Shown here: positions 7,423-15,347 of the stretch, piece by piece
How positions within the stretch are numbered: position 1 is the first letter of the stretch
Layout: each line of letters begins with the position of its first letter
From: Desulfurococcaceae archaeon
GTDB lineage: Archaea > Thermoproteota > Thermoprotei_A > Sulfolobales > Desulfurococcaceae
Direction of reading: 5' to 3'
Assembly: GCA_023269765.1 (NCBI GenBank)
Contig: JAGDWH010000019.1
Location: forward strand, 1-43,131
DNA: 43,131 nucleotides
Made by a program: the position numbers and the translations under genes
The notes under the pieces: model-generated
The model's input: the letters and a program-made list of their open reading frames with translations, nothing else
The model's database searches: none
Told to the model about the DNA's origin: nothing

Positions 7423-8688
7423 TTGAGCTCTAAAAAACCCCTACTACCCGAAGTCAGCATCGGTGTTGTTGGGCACGTCGACCATGGTAAGACAACGCTC
7501 GTACAGGCCTTAACTGGTATATGGACCGCTAGGCACAGCAAGGAAGTAGAGCGTGGCATGACCATATTCCTAGGCTATGCAGACGGTAACCTTGCTTTTT
7601 GTAACGGCTTTGAACCCCCTGAAGCCTACACGACTGAGACTACATGTCCCGATGGAAGCGAGGCCCAAATCCTCAGGAGAGTTAGCTACGTAGATGCGCC
7701 CGGTCACGAGGCGTACATGACCACCATGCTCAGCGGTGCCATGATTATTGACGGCGCTATATTAGTCATTTCCGCGACAGAGCCGTGTCCACAGCCTCAA
7801 ACCATTGAGCACTTAATGGCGCTGCAGATACTCGGCGTAAAGCACATTATTGTAGTACAAAACAAAATTGACGCCGTGTCTAAGGAAAGGGCTCTTAAAA
7901 ACTACGAGGAAATAAAGAACTTCCTCAAGGGAACAGTAGCCGAAAACGCTCCAATAATACCCGTGAGCGCTCTTCACAAAACAAACATAGACGTCCTCGT
8001 GCAGGCAATATACGAGACTATTCCGGTTCCCGAGAGAGACCTCTCCAAGCCTCCACTCATGTACGTCGTCAGGAGCTTCGACATTAACAGACCAGGAACA
8101 ACCTACAAGAACGTTCAAGGCGGCGTACTCGGCGGAGCATTACTTCAAGGAAGGCTTAGGCTCGGAGAAGAAATCGCTGTATTGCCGGGCATTAAGGTTC
8201 CGAAGGAAACTAGTAGAAAAGTACAAGAGTACGAGTACGTGCCATTAACAACTACTATTGAAGAAATAAGATACGGTGACGTGGCATCGGAAGAAGCGAG
8301 ACCCGGTGGTCTCGTAGCTATTAGAACGGGTCTAGACCCATCACTGACTAAGGCTGATAGGTTAGTTGGATCCATTGTGACAAGGCCCGGCGAAAAACTA
8401 CCTGTGACGATGCACCTTGAAATTTCGTACCACGTTTTCGAGAGAGTCGTTGGACTAAAAACCCAGCAAGAAGTAAAACTGCAGCCAATAAAGCCTGGCG
8501 AGAAGATAATCGTAGTTGTTGGCCCAGCAACGAGAACCGCCACTGTCAAAGCCGTGAAGAAGGGTGTTCTCGAAGTAGAGCTTTCAGAGCCTGTTGTCGC
8601 TTGGAAGGGCATTAGAGTGGCTATTGGAAGAAGGGTCCTAGCCCGTTGGAGGCTTGCTGGGTGGGGTTTTGTCGAAAACATCTACTAG
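7423..8688 (+). CDS. eif2g: Translation initiation factor aIF2 subunit gamma
   Basis: GTPase subunit of the heterotrimeric aIF2 that delivers Met-tRNAi to the ribosome. It has 421 residues: G1 GHVDHGKTT (17-25), G3 DAPGHE (91-96) and G4 NKID (147-150), then two beta-barrels. The start is TTG 7423 with AAGGTG upstream. Oddity: the zinc-knuckle insertion before G3 normally carries two CxxC pairs, but here only Cys60 and Cys75 remain, the second cysteine of each pair being replaced (CNGF and CPDG). Metal binding is therefore probably lost. Its 3' end overlaps the PIN gene. Confidence 0.96.
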   Translation: MSSKKPLLPEVSIGVVGHVDHGKTTLVQALTGIWTARHSKEVERGMTIFLGYADGNLAFCNGFEPPEAYTTETTCPDGSEAQILRRVSYVDAPGHEAYMTTMLSGAMIIDGAILVISATEPCPQPQTIEHLMALQILGVKHIIVVQNKIDAVSKERALKNYEEIKNFLKGTVAENAPIIPVSALHKTNIDVLVQAIYETIPVPERDLSKPPLMYVVRSFDINRPGTTYKNVQGGVLGGALLQGRLRLGEEIAVLPGIKVPKETSRKVQEYEYVPLTTTIEEIRYGDVASEEARPGGLVAIRTGLDPSLTKADRLVGSIVTRPGEKLPVTMHLEISYHVFERVVGLKTQQEVKLQPIKPGEKIIVVVGPATRTATVKAVKKGVLEVELSEPVVAWKGIRVAIGRRVLARWRLAGWGFVENIY

Positions 8689-9103
8689 TAGCAGTAGCCG
8701 GGCGCCACTCGTGCTGTTAGATGCAAACATGCTCATGTTGGCCGCCAATGGTATAAGAGTTTTTGAGCACATTGAAGAGCAACTAGCCTCAAAGCCCAGG
8801 TACCTGATTTTGAGGCCTGTCTACAACGAGCTAGTAAAAATAGCCACAACGGGACCTCCTCAAGTCAGAAGAAAGGCTCTATTTGCGCTTAAACTGGTAG
8901 AAGTATTCTGCGAAGTAGTAGACTACGGGGATGAGAGCTCTACAAGCGTTGATGACTTAATAATAAAGTACGCGCTTGAAAACAAGGCCATAGTAGCAAC
9001 AAACGACCGAGAGCTGAGATCTAAACTTCGAAGACTTGGAATACCAGAAGCTTATTTTAGGGAAGAGTCAAGGAGAGTAGTAGTTGAAGGGTATTTTAAG
9101 TAG
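8669..9103 (+). CDS. PIN-domain ribonuclease (FCF1/Utp24-like, COG1412 type)
   Basis: Predicted metal-dependent RNase of ~144 residues. The four conserved acidic positions of a PIN active site are visible: LLDAN, the E in VYNEL, the D pair in SVDDLI, and TNDREL. A PIN protein between aIF2-gamma and RpoE1 is a recurrent archaeal arrangement, and the eukaryotic relative Utp24 cleaves pre-rRNA, so a role in rRNA maturation is plausible. No antitoxin gene is adjacent, which argues against VapC. TTG 8669 is preferred because GGTGGGG lies just upstream; an in-frame TTG at 8654 would add five residues. It overlaps aIF2-gamma by 20 bases. Confidence 0.8.
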   Translation: MSKTSTSSSSRAPLVLLDANMLMLAANGIRVFEHIEEQLASKPRYLILRPVYNELVKIATTGPPQVRRKALFALKLVEVFCEVVDYGDESSTSVDDLIIKYALENKAIVATNDRELRSKLRRLGIPEAYFREESRRVVVEGYFK

Positions 9104-9156
9104 TTCTTGGTCTTACTAGCCTCGTAGTGCAAAGCCTTGAAAGCTGATTATAGCTG

Positions 9157-9729
9157 GTGAAAAACGTGTACGTGCTATTACGCGTTAGAGACAGTGTAAG
9201 AATTCCGCCTTCTAAGTTCAACAGGCCGCTAGAAGAAGTCGCGCTAGAAGAGCTCAGAAAAAAGTACGAAGGCGTGATTATCAGCGTTGAGAAGGAGCGA
9301 GGGCATGTACAATACGGAATCATAATATCAGTAGTAGAAGTAGACGTAGACCCCATGGGAATCCTTATTCCAGGAGATGGCGCACCATATCATAAAGTAC
9401 TATTTACAGCCATCGCTTTCATGCCCTTTATCAAAGAAGTAGTAGAGGGAGAGGTAGTCTCAGTAACTAGGAGCGGTCTTTACGTGAATTTAGGGCCTAT
9501 TGACGGCTTCATACACATAAACCAAGTAGCAGATGAGAGAACAACCTTTGATCCCGCGAGAGGCTCCCTACTACTCGAAGAAAGCAAGAGGTATGTTAAT
9601 AGAGAAGACGTGGTGAGAGCTAGAGTTTATGCGTTGGGGCTGCTTCCAGGTAAGGGCATCAGGATAAACATGACTATGAGGCAACCTGGCCTAGGAAAGC
9701 TCGAGTGGGTTAGAAAGAGCAGGGGTTGA
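9157..9729 (+). CDS. rpoE1: RNA polymerase subunit E' (Rpb7 homolog)
   Basis: Stalk subunit of archaeal RNA polymerase that pairs with RpoF, aids open-complex formation and binds nascent RNA. It has 190 residues: an N-terminal RNP-like tip (MKNVYVLLRVRDSVRIPP) and a C-terminal S1/OB fold (GEVVSVTRSGLYVNLGPIDG, near residues 98-117). The start is GTG 9157. It overlaps the upstream end of the Spt4 reading frame; E' and Spt4 (once called RpoE'') are an almost universal archaeal gene pair. Confidence 0.96.
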   Translation: MKNVYVLLRVRDSVRIPPSKFNRPLEEVALEELRKKYEGVIISVEKERGHVQYGIIISVVEVDVDPMGILIPGDGAPYHKVLFTAIAFMPFIKEVVEGEVVSVTRSGLYVNLGPIDGFIHINQVADERTTFDPARGSLLLEESKRYVNREDVVRARVYALGLLPGKGIRINMTMRQPGLGKLEWVRKSRG

Positions 9730-9734
9730 TATTC

Positions 9735-9947
9735 TTGAGCAAGCGTGAAAAGTCAAAGCCCTTTAAGGCATGCAGATCCTGCAGGTCACTGGTTAGCAAA
9801 GATGCTGAAGTGTGCCCTGTCTGCGGATCGAAAGACTTCTCTGACGAATGGAGCGGCGTGGCCATAGTAATAGACCCAGAAAAGTCTGAGGTCGCTAAGC
9901 TCTTGGAGCTTAACCGCAGAGGCAGGTTCGCTGTGAGAGTTGAGTAG
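9735..9947 (+). CDS. spt4: Transcription elongation factor Spt4 (RpoE'')
   Basis: Zinc-ribbon protein that binds the Spt5 NGN domain and promotes processivity. It has ~70 residues with the zinc ligands CRSC and CPVC and the conserved DEWSG followed by IDPEKSEVAK. I choose TTG 9735 (MSKREKSKPF) since GGTTGA is correctly spaced upstream; an in-frame TTG at 9726 would add three residues. The stop codon region overlaps the beginning of the next gene. Confidence 0.92.
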   Translation: MSKREKSKPFKACRSCRSLVSKDAEVCPVCGSKDFSDEWSGVAIVIDPEKSEVAKLLELNRRGRFAVRVE

Positions 9948-9951
9948 ATGG

Positions 9952-10419
9952 ATGAGAATACCTGCTCTCTGCCTAGCTGAAGCACATAGAGGGGACCTCG
10001 CGTATCCGCAGGACTTGCTAATAGTTCACCCGAGCAGAGGCTACTTAGCAGGGCTTGAGGTAGACGTGGCTGTCGGAGACGTTGTTTCAGAGAGGCATGT
10101 AGCGAAAATCAGGGTATTCGACTATAAGACCAAGAGAACACTTGGCTTGGAGAGGCGCGTTTCTAAGTGCATTAACGTCGTAAATCCACGTGGGTGTCTC
10201 AGTTTAAACAGCCTAACGCTCGCCAAGAGCAGAGCAGGCGACTTGTGCGTCGTTGGCGAGGAAGACCTCTTAGTCTTGGCCTTTGCAGTTACTGGTGCAG
10301 AGAGCATTCTATATGGACAGCCCGACGTTGGCGCCGTGCTAATGAAGCCTGATTTAAATAAAGCTATAAAAGTACTGAAAATACTGAAACCCGCTGTGGT
10401 ACAGGTTCGACTCAGCTAG
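9952..10419 (+). CDS. GTP-dependent dephospho-CoA kinase (DUF359 family)
   Basis: Catalyses the last step of archaeal coenzyme A synthesis using GTP; the family was DUF359 until characterised in Thermococcus. The ~155 residues contain the hallmark VVGEEDLL motif (about residues 100-107) and the ILYGQPDVG motif (about 121-129). It sits between Spt4 and S24e, a conserved archaeal position that has no obvious functional link to CoA. ATG 9952 is chosen; an in-frame TTG at 9940 would overlap Spt4 by 8 bases. Only one base separates its stop from the GTG at 10420. Confidence 0.88.
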   Translation: MRIPALCLAEAHRGDLAYPQDLLIVHPSRGYLAGLEVDVAVGDVVSERHVAKIRVFDYKTKRTLGLERRVSKCINVVNPRGCLSLNSLTLAKSRAGDLCVVGEEDLLVLAFAVTGAESILYGQPDVGAVLMKPDLNKAIKVLKILKPAVVQVRLS

Positions 10420-10428
10420 GTGCTCGCA

Positions 10429-10770
10429 GTGAGTAAGTATGTAAAGCTCGCAAACAAGTATGATGCAGAGATTGTTGAAGAAAAGTACAACGCGCTAATT
10501 GGCAGAATTGAAGTGTTGCTGAAATTAAGCCACTTAGGCGAGGGAACGCCGGCTAGAGCCTTAATAAAGCAGGAACTCGCAAGAATCTACAACAAGGAAC
10601 CAGAGCTAGTTTTTATAAGAAAAATCCACACAGAGCACGGCTTGCCTGTGAGCTTTATTGAAGCACACGTTTACGACAATACCGAGAGGGCAAGGAAGTT
10701 CGAACCCGAATACATCGTCAAGAGAGATGAGGAATCGCTGAGCAGGTTTTCACAAGCAGCTAGTGGGTGA
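10429..10770 (+). CDS. rps24e: Ribosomal protein S24e
   Basis: Small-subunit protein of 113 residues from the start chosen. Family features: R-x-E at [19 protein letters not shown], then [20 protein letters not shown] and the FIEAHVYDN strand. GTG 10429 has AGGTG at a standard spacing, and is preferred over GTG 10420, which would lie inside that ribosome-binding site. It is followed directly by S27ae, as in most archaea. Confidence 0.94.
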   Translation: MSKYVKLANKYDAEIVEEKYNALIGRIEVLLKLSHLGEGTPARALIKQELARIYNKEPELVFIRKIHTEHGLPVSFIEAHVYDNTERARKFEPEYIVKRDEESLSRFSQAASG

Positions 10771-10775
10771 AGCTC

Positions 10776-10937
10776 GTGCCCTACGTGCATAAGCTGTACG
10801 AAGTTGACTACAACACCTGGACTATTAAGAGGAAGAACAAGAAGTGCCCTAGATGTGGCTCTTTCATGGCTTTCCACAAACAACCAGCACCTAGGTGGCA
10901 CTGCGGCAAGTGCAGCTACGTTGAGTACGTTAAGTAA
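10776..10937 (+). CDS. rps27ae: Ribosomal protein S27ae
   Basis: Short 53-residue small-subunit zinc protein, the archaeal counterpart of the eukaryotic ubiquitin-S27a fusion but without ubiquitin. Translation from GTG 10776 gives [10 protein letters not shown], a basic stretch IKRKNKK, then a C4 zinc finger with CPRC (residues 24-27) and CGKC (43-46), ending YVEYVK before TAA. The ribosome-binding site GGGTGA lies 3-8 bases upstream, overlapping the S24e stop. Position directly after S24e agrees with the archaeal order. Confidence 0.95.
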   Translation: MPYVHKLYEVDYNTWTIKRKNKKCPRCGSFMAFHKQPAPRWHCGKCSYVEYVK

Positions 10938-11020
10938 CGGCTTTTTACCGGCGTCTTGTAATGCTCCTCGGTAAGAGCTTTAAAGTACTAGTTCGCGTGC
11001 CATCAATAGATAAGCGAGTA

Positions 11021-12040
11021 GTGGTTCTCGGAATAGAATCTACTAGCCACACTTTTGGAGTAGGCATAGTCGAGTACCACAACGGCTACGTCACGCCTTT
11101 ATCTAACGTCTTGAGCCAGTACAAACCCGAGAAAGGTGGTATACACCCAAGAGAGTCCTTTACACACCACGTCAACGTAGCTAGCAGCGTTCTGAAGAAA
11201 GCACTAGAAGAGGCTGGCTTAACGCTTGGAGAGGTCGATGCGATAGCCGTTGCTATAGGACCCGGTCTGGGCCCCTGTCTGAGAGTCGGTGCCGGCCTAG
11301 CTAGATTCTTGGCTACATACTACGAAAAGCCTCTTGTTCCGGTTAACCACGCAGTTGCACACATTGAAATTGGCAAGCTGGTGAGCGGCTTCCAAGATCC
11401 CGTCATCGTTTACGTCTCCGGAGGAAACACTATGATTGTAGTCGAGAAGCTAAGTAGGTACAGAGTAGTGGGCGAGACGCTGGACATACCACTTGGCAAT
11501 CTCTTAGACACCTTTGCGAGAGAAGCAGGAATAGCGCCTCCATACGTTATCCAGGGCAAGCACGCAGTCGACATATGCGCCGAGTGGGGAGATTCCTACA
11601 TACCACTACCCTACACGGTTAAGGGCTGCGACTTAAGCTACTCAGGGCTTTTAACAGCTGCTATTAGAGAGGCCAGAAAGGCGTCAGGAAGTAAGAAGCT
11701 CCTGGGCAATGTGTGCAAGAGCCTGAGAGAAGTCGCGTTTAACATGCTAGTAGAAGTTACTGAGCGAACGCTGATGCTGACTGGTAAGGGGGAGATTCTG
11801 CTGGTTGGTGGTGTTGCGTCAAACGAACTACTGAGAAGCAAGTTTGAAAGCATTGCCAAGTTCTACAATGTCGCTTACTATGGAACTCCACCCGAAGTTG
11901 CAGGTGATAACGGCTTAATGATAGCTTACACAGGCCTACTTGGCTTCTTACATGGAAAAACGGCTAGACCTGAAGAAGTGATCGTTAAGCAGAGGTTTAG
12001 GCTTGATGAGGAGGTTTATCCGTGGCTAGCAAACAAGTAG
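11021..12040 (+). CDS. kae1: KEOPS subunit Kae1 (tRNA t6A37 synthesis)
   Basis: Catalytic subunit that transfers threonylcarbamoyl to A37 of ANN-decoding tRNAs. ASKHA-fold signatures: LGIEST, the metal histidines in NHAVAHIE (HxxxH near residues 110-114), VSGGNT, GETLDIPLGN, and the terminal AGDNG. Start choice: GTG 11021 gives MVLGIEST, matching where Kae1 orthologs begin, and lies downstream of a TATA-like CTTTAAAG at 10978-10985. The same frame extends upstream to GTG 10997 and ATG 10961, adding a 20-residue tail not typical of the family and without a ribosome-binding site. The 3' end overlaps bud32 by 19 bases. Kae1 and Bud32 are separate here, not fused as in some euryarchaea. Confidence 0.95.
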   Translation: MVLGIESTSHTFGVGIVEYHNGYVTPLSNVLSQYKPEKGGIHPRESFTHHVNVASSVLKKALEEAGLTLGEVDAIAVAIGPGLGPCLRVGAGLARFLATYYEKPLVPVNHAVAHIEIGKLVSGFQDPVIVYVSGGNTMIVVEKLSRYRVVGETLDIPLGNLLDTFAREAGIAPPYVIQGKHAVDICAEWGDSYIPLPYTVKGCDLSYSGLLTAAIREARKASGSKKLLGNVCKSLREVAFNMLVEVTERTLMLTGKGEILLVGGVASNELLRSKFESIAKFYNVAYYGTPPEVAGDNGLMIAYTGLLGFLHGKTARPEEVIVKQRFRLDEEVYPWLANK

Positions 12041-12705
12041 CAGTCTTGATTTCGAGAGGTGCTGAAGCGGAGATCTATCTCTCAGAGCTCGCCGGCGTGA
12101 AGGTCGTTGTGAAGAAGAGAGTCGCTAAGCCCTATAGAACACCGGAATTTAACCGGCTCTTCATAACTACTAGGACGAAGATTGAAGCAAAGATCTTATC
12201 GGAGCTCTACAACGCTGGGCTCAGTGTACCAGCTCCCATTATAGTCGACGAAGAACACGGAGTTATAGTCTTAGAGTACGTCGAGGGAGAGAGGCTTTCA
12301 GATATCATAGACAGTCTTAGCAGCGAGGAGGTAGTAAAGGCTGCTGACTACTTAGGAGAATTCGCTGCTAAAATGCACAGCCTTGGAATATACCATGGAG
12401 ACTTCACGCTCGCAAACGTCATATTGAGCAAGAAGGGCCTCGTTGTTATAGACTTCGGGCTTGCTGGCTACAGCGATGACATCGAAGAATATGCAATAGA
12501 CCTCCACTTAATGCTGAGAAGTGTGCATGCCATGAGGCCCAGCGTAGTAGACGCATTTTCGAAGCACATGACTGACTCGTACATAAGGAACTACAAGGGC
12601 AATGGAGTAGAAGTGCTCAAGCGCGTTGCAGAAATACGCACAAGGGGTAGATACATTGACAAGGAACTAAGAAAGAGCATTATGAGGGAGAGGTATGTTG
12701 ACTAA
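12022..12705 (+). CDS. bud32: KEOPS subunit Bud32 (small RIO-like kinase/ATPase)
   Basis: Activates Kae1 in t6A synthesis. Kinase elements: the early GAEAEIY loop (residues 13-19), Lys in VVVKK (~31), the catalytic HGDFTLAN (125-132) and DFG (144-146), and a basic C-terminal tail ending RERYVD, the tail known to matter for Kae1 regulation. It has 227 residues. GTG 12022 has GAGGAGG seven to eight bases upstream, one of the strongest ribosome-binding sites in the window, and lies inside the kae1 coding sequence, so the two are coupled. Confidence 0.95.
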   Translation: MASKQVAVLISRGAEAEIYLSELAGVKVVVKKRVAKPYRTPEFNRLFITTRTKIEAKILSELYNAGLSVPAPIIVDEEHGVIVLEYVEGERLSDIIDSLSSEEVVKAADYLGEFAAKMHSLGIYHGDFTLANVILSKKGLVVIDFGLAGYSDDIEEYAIDLHLMLRSVHAMRPSVVDAFSKHMTDSYIRNYKGNGVEVLKRVAEIRTRGRYIDKELRKSIMRERYVD

Positions 12706-13267
12706 GCTGTGCTTTGTGACTAGTAATACACACAAGTTTCTTGAAGCAAGCCTTGTAGCACGCTCCATGGGCATAGAGCTAGAAATGTGTAGCAACCTAA
12801 AACTCGAGCTACAAGGCGATAACTTAGAAGAAATAGCCATGAAGTCTGCAATGATAGCTTATACCATGCTAAGTAGACCCGTGCTCGTCGAAGATGCCGG
12901 CCTCTTCGTCGAGGCTCTCAACGGCTTTCCAGGACCATATAGTAGCTACGTCTACAAGACTATCGGCATTAGAGGCTTGCTCAAGCTACTTGAGGGAGTT
13001 GAAAACAGGGCTGCGTACTTCAAGTCTGCTGCAGCAATTGCTTTTGAAAGGGGAGTACTGCTGGCAACGGGAGAAGTTCGTGGAACAATATCGACAGAAC
13101 CCAGAGGCGACTTGGGCTTTGGCTTCGATCCGGTATTCGTGCCTCTCGGCGAGACGAGGACATTTGCCGAGATGACAATTGAAGAAAAGAACTTGAGAAG
13201 CCACAGAGCACAAGCAGTGAGAAAAGTATTAGAAGCCTATGTGAAAAAGCTCGTAGAGCCTAGATAA
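12695..13267 (+). CDS. XTP/dITP pyrophosphatase (HAM1/RdgB family)
   Basis: Sanitises the nucleotide pool by hydrolysing ITP, XTP and deaminated dNTPs to monophosphates. It has 190 residues. The family motifs are N-terminal VTSNTHKFLEA, then VEDAGLFVEALNGFPGPYSSYV around residues 68-89, and GFGFDPVFVP followed by FAEMTIEEKNLRSHR. ATG 12695 follows GGGAGAGG and overlaps bud32 by 11 bases, so it belongs to the KEOPS operon. Confidence 0.95.
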   Translation: MLTKLCFVTSNTHKFLEASLVARSMGIELEMCSNLKLELQGDNLEEIAMKSAMIAYTMLSRPVLVEDAGLFVEALNGFPGPYSSYVYKTIGIRGLLKLLEGVENRAAYFKSAAAIAFERGVLLATGEVRGTISTEPRGDLGFGFDPVFVPLGETRTFAEMTIEEKNLRSHRAQAVRKVLEAYVKKLVEPR

Positions 13268-13270
13268 CAT

Positions 13271-13305
13271 GTTTAAAAGGCTAAATGCCAATGGATTTTA
13301 AAAAG
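13271..13305 (+). promoter_or_regulatory. Promoter region of rps15
   Basis: Two TATA-like boxes, GTTTAAAAGG (13271-13280) and GGATTTTAAAAAG (13293-13305), lie in the 56-base gap after the XTP pyrophosphatase gene. The second is about 25 bases from the S15 ATG at 13324, suggesting a very short or absent leader. Confidence 0.45.
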
Positions 13306-13323
13306 TAGCCATGGGTGTGCTTA

Positions 13324-13803
13324 ATGAACAAAAGGCGCGATAAGGGGCAGTCGCACTCCGCAAGGCCCGCAAGGGCTGGTCCCCCAAAGTGGCTAAAACT
13401 AGACATGAGTCCGAGTGACATAGAGCTCCTCGTAGTAGAGCTGGCGAAGAAGGGATACCCACCCTCAATGATAGGCATAATATTGAGAGACCAGTTCGGA
13501 ATACCACTAGTAAAGCAGGTCATAGGCAGGAAAGTCGAGGAAATACTTGAAAAGCACGGAGTGCAGCTCATAGTGCCTGAAGACCTCTTTCACTTAATAA
13601 AGCACGCTATTAACCTCAGAAGACACCTCGAAGAGCACCCCAAAGACTATTACAGCAAAAGGGGGCTCATAGAGATAGAATCGAAAATACACAGACTAGT
13701 AAAGTATTACAAGAAAACTGGAAAGCTGCCTCCAGACTGGAAATATGACCCAGAAAAAGCTAAGTTGATAATTTCGACTGGACTCTACAAGTTTGCATCA
13801 TGA
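13324..13803 (+). CDS. rps15: Ribosomal protein S15 (archaeal S13e-like)
   Basis: Small-subunit helical protein. About 159 residues with the archaeal N-terminal extension ([13 protein letters not shown]) ahead of the S15 core: [17 protein letters not shown] and the ribosomal [22 protein letters not shown], finishing with a YDPEKAKLI tail. ATG 13324 has GGGTG about nine bases upstream; an in-frame GTG at 13315 would add three residues. It begins the conserved S15 / DHH protein / Pcc1-like / S3Ae block. Confidence 0.94.
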   Translation: MNKRRDKGQSHSARPARAGPPKWLKLDMSPSDIELLVVELAKKGYPPSMIGIILRDQFGIPLVKQVIGRKVEEILEKHGVQLIVPEDLFHLIKHAINLRRHLEEHPKDYYSKRGLIEIESKIHRLVKYYKKTGKLPPDWKYDPEKAKLIISTGLYKFAS

Positions 13804-13890
13804 ACCTTGTAGCCCGCTCCTCGCATATCGGGAACGACTCATATAAGCCGAAAAGATCAATATATTTTCCCGCCGGTAGAGAGGCTTTAT

Positions 13891-15018
13891 GTGGGTGCTT
13901 TCTTGATCGAAAAGGAACTAACCAGTCTCGTGGAGTCTTACAAGAGCTTTATCATAATCCCAGATACAGCACTAGATTCGCTGCTGGCAACCGGAGTCCT
14001 ATTAAAGGCGCTTGCTGAGCACGGTTGGGACGTCCGAGTAAGCCTCGATGCCAAGACTCTAATCGACTATCCAAGCGATCCGGCTATCTTACTAAATCTC
14101 CCACCACAAAGTAAAGACAAGCAAGTTGCGGTTTACTCCTCGCAAGAAGGCTCTGTAACAGCCAAGATTGTTCTACTCGTAGAGCACATGTTCGGAAGTG
14201 ACAAGTGGTCAAAGATGCTTGCTATACTAGCAGGGCTCTACAGGAAGTACTACAACTTCAAAGAAGGGGGCTTTAAAGGAGTAGAAAACGGAATTTTCAA
14301 CGAGCTTTCTCAAAGCCGCTTAGTAACCGAGGCCCCTGCACTGAGAGTGTGGGGTGCAAAGAGAAAGAACCTTGTTGCAGCTCTTACACGTACTTTAATG
14401 CCAATAATACCCGGAGTCACGGGAGTGCCTGACAAGGCACGCAAGATTGTAGAAAGCGTTTTCAAAGACCAGGATGCCTACTTAGTCAAAGAAAAGGAAA
14501 TTAAAGGCGATGAGAAGTCCAAGAGCCTTCTAAAGAGCCTTCTAGACTCCATGGGGAGCTCTAGCGCGGTAATGGATCTCTTAGGCGACTTCTACATGCT
14601 CCTGCCAAGAGGATCGGTAGAGCTCGAGGCAAGTGAAGTTCTCGGAAGCCTAGTTGTCTATGAAAGCCTTTGCGAAAAGTGCCCGCTAAACATAGTTCTG
14701 GTGCCGCTGGATGAGCAGAGAGTATCTCAGGTAATCAGCATATACGATGAAGTGATCGATCAGCTAGTAATGGTAGTTGCTGGACAAGTAGACCTGGCAA
14801 AGCGCGGCGAGCCCATTGAAACAGAAGGGCTGTTTGAGAGGCCCGAACTCGTCATAGATACCCTAGCGTACATTAACGCGCTCCCAAGAGACAGGCCTGT
14901 ATCGATAATTCGTGGAGATGGGCGAGTTACTGCCCTCAGGGAACTTATACGAGTAGGAGTAGATCCTAAGAGGGCTTATGTCGAATGCGAGCCCAGTCAG
15001 CTCTGCACACTACGGTAG
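13891..15018 (+). CDS. Degenerate DHH (RecJ-like) protein, probable archaeal Cdc45 homolog
   Basis: 375 residues. In euryarchaea the gene between S15 and the Pcc1-like/S3Ae genes is the DHH nuclease GAN/RecJ. Here the first motif, normally a metal-binding HxDxD in a 'second-strand' loop, reads IIPDTALDSLLATGVLL (residues ~22-38), no DHH triplet is seen, and the C-terminal glycine motif of DHHA1 is only partly retained (SIIRGDGRVTAL near 333-344). It therefore looks catalytically dead. In Sulfolobus an inactive RecJ-like protein binds GINS and is accepted as Cdc45 of the replicative helicase; synteny and decay suggest the same here. That assignment is inference. It starts at GTG 13891 and overlaps the next gene by 34 bases. 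Confidence 0.6.
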   Translation: MGAFLIEKELTSLVESYKSFIIIPDTALDSLLATGVLLKALAEHGWDVRVSLDAKTLIDYPSDPAILLNLPPQSKDKQVAVYSSQEGSVTAKIVLLVEHMFGSDKWSKMLAILAGLYRKYYNFKEGGFKGVENGIFNELSQSRLVTEAPALRVWGAKRKNLVAALTRTLMPIIPGVTGVPDKARKIVESVFKDQDAYLVKEKEIKGDEKSKSLLKSLLDSMGSSSAVMDLLGDFYMLLPRGSVELEASEVLGSLVVYESLCEKCPLNIVLVPLDEQRVSQVISIYDEVIDQLVMVVAGQVDLAKRGEPIETEGLFERPELVIDTLAYINALPRDRPVSIIRGDGRVTALRELIRVGVDPKRAYVECEPSQLCTLR

Positions 15019-15299
15019 AGGCGGTAATAGAGCTTTTCGTGGAAAACCCCAAGCTAGCTAAGGCTATAAAGGCCGCACTCTCACCAGACAACGTCGTCAC
15101 TCCTAGTGACATGTCTATAAGAGAAGAGTTCGCATGCTCAGAAGAGGCCTGCGTGTACCTAACCAAAATAACTATTCAAGCAGAAGAGCCGATTAAGGCT
15201 CTTCTCAGAGCGCGCTCTACAGTTGACGAAATACTCGCCATAGTCAACGTTATTGCTAAGCAGATTAAAGAGGCTAAAAGCAACAGTATAAAAGCCTAG
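14985..15299 (+). CDS. Pcc1-family KEOPS protein (possible Pcc2 paralog)
   Basis: 104 residues with a Pcc1-like fold pattern: an opening strand VIELFVENPKLAKAIKAAL, then PDN...P, a central strand pair, and helix LLRARSTVDEILAIVNVIAKQI. The typical RAxxNS motif of Pcc1 is replaced by RARSTVDE. The window contains a second Pcc1-like gene at 29640 that keeps the RAxxNS form, so this one is the better candidate for the archaeal Pcc2 paralog reported as a fifth KEOPS subunit. Which is which cannot be settled by eye. It starts within the DHH gene and is followed by S3Ae. Confidence 0.65.
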   Translation: MRAQSALHTTVEAVIELFVENPKLAKAIKAALSPDNVVTPSDMSIREEFACSEEACVYLTKITIQAEEPIKALLRARSTVDEILAIVNVIAKQIKEAKSNSIKA

Positions 15300-15347
15300 T
15301 CTACTTTAAAGCTACTTACCGGGTGCGCTTATAGAGGTGCTTAAGAC

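Noticed and set aside
8145..8681. A 178-codon minus-strand frame inside aIF2-gamma
   Set aside because: Antisense shadow of a conserved gene, Ser/Thr-rich low-complexity translation.
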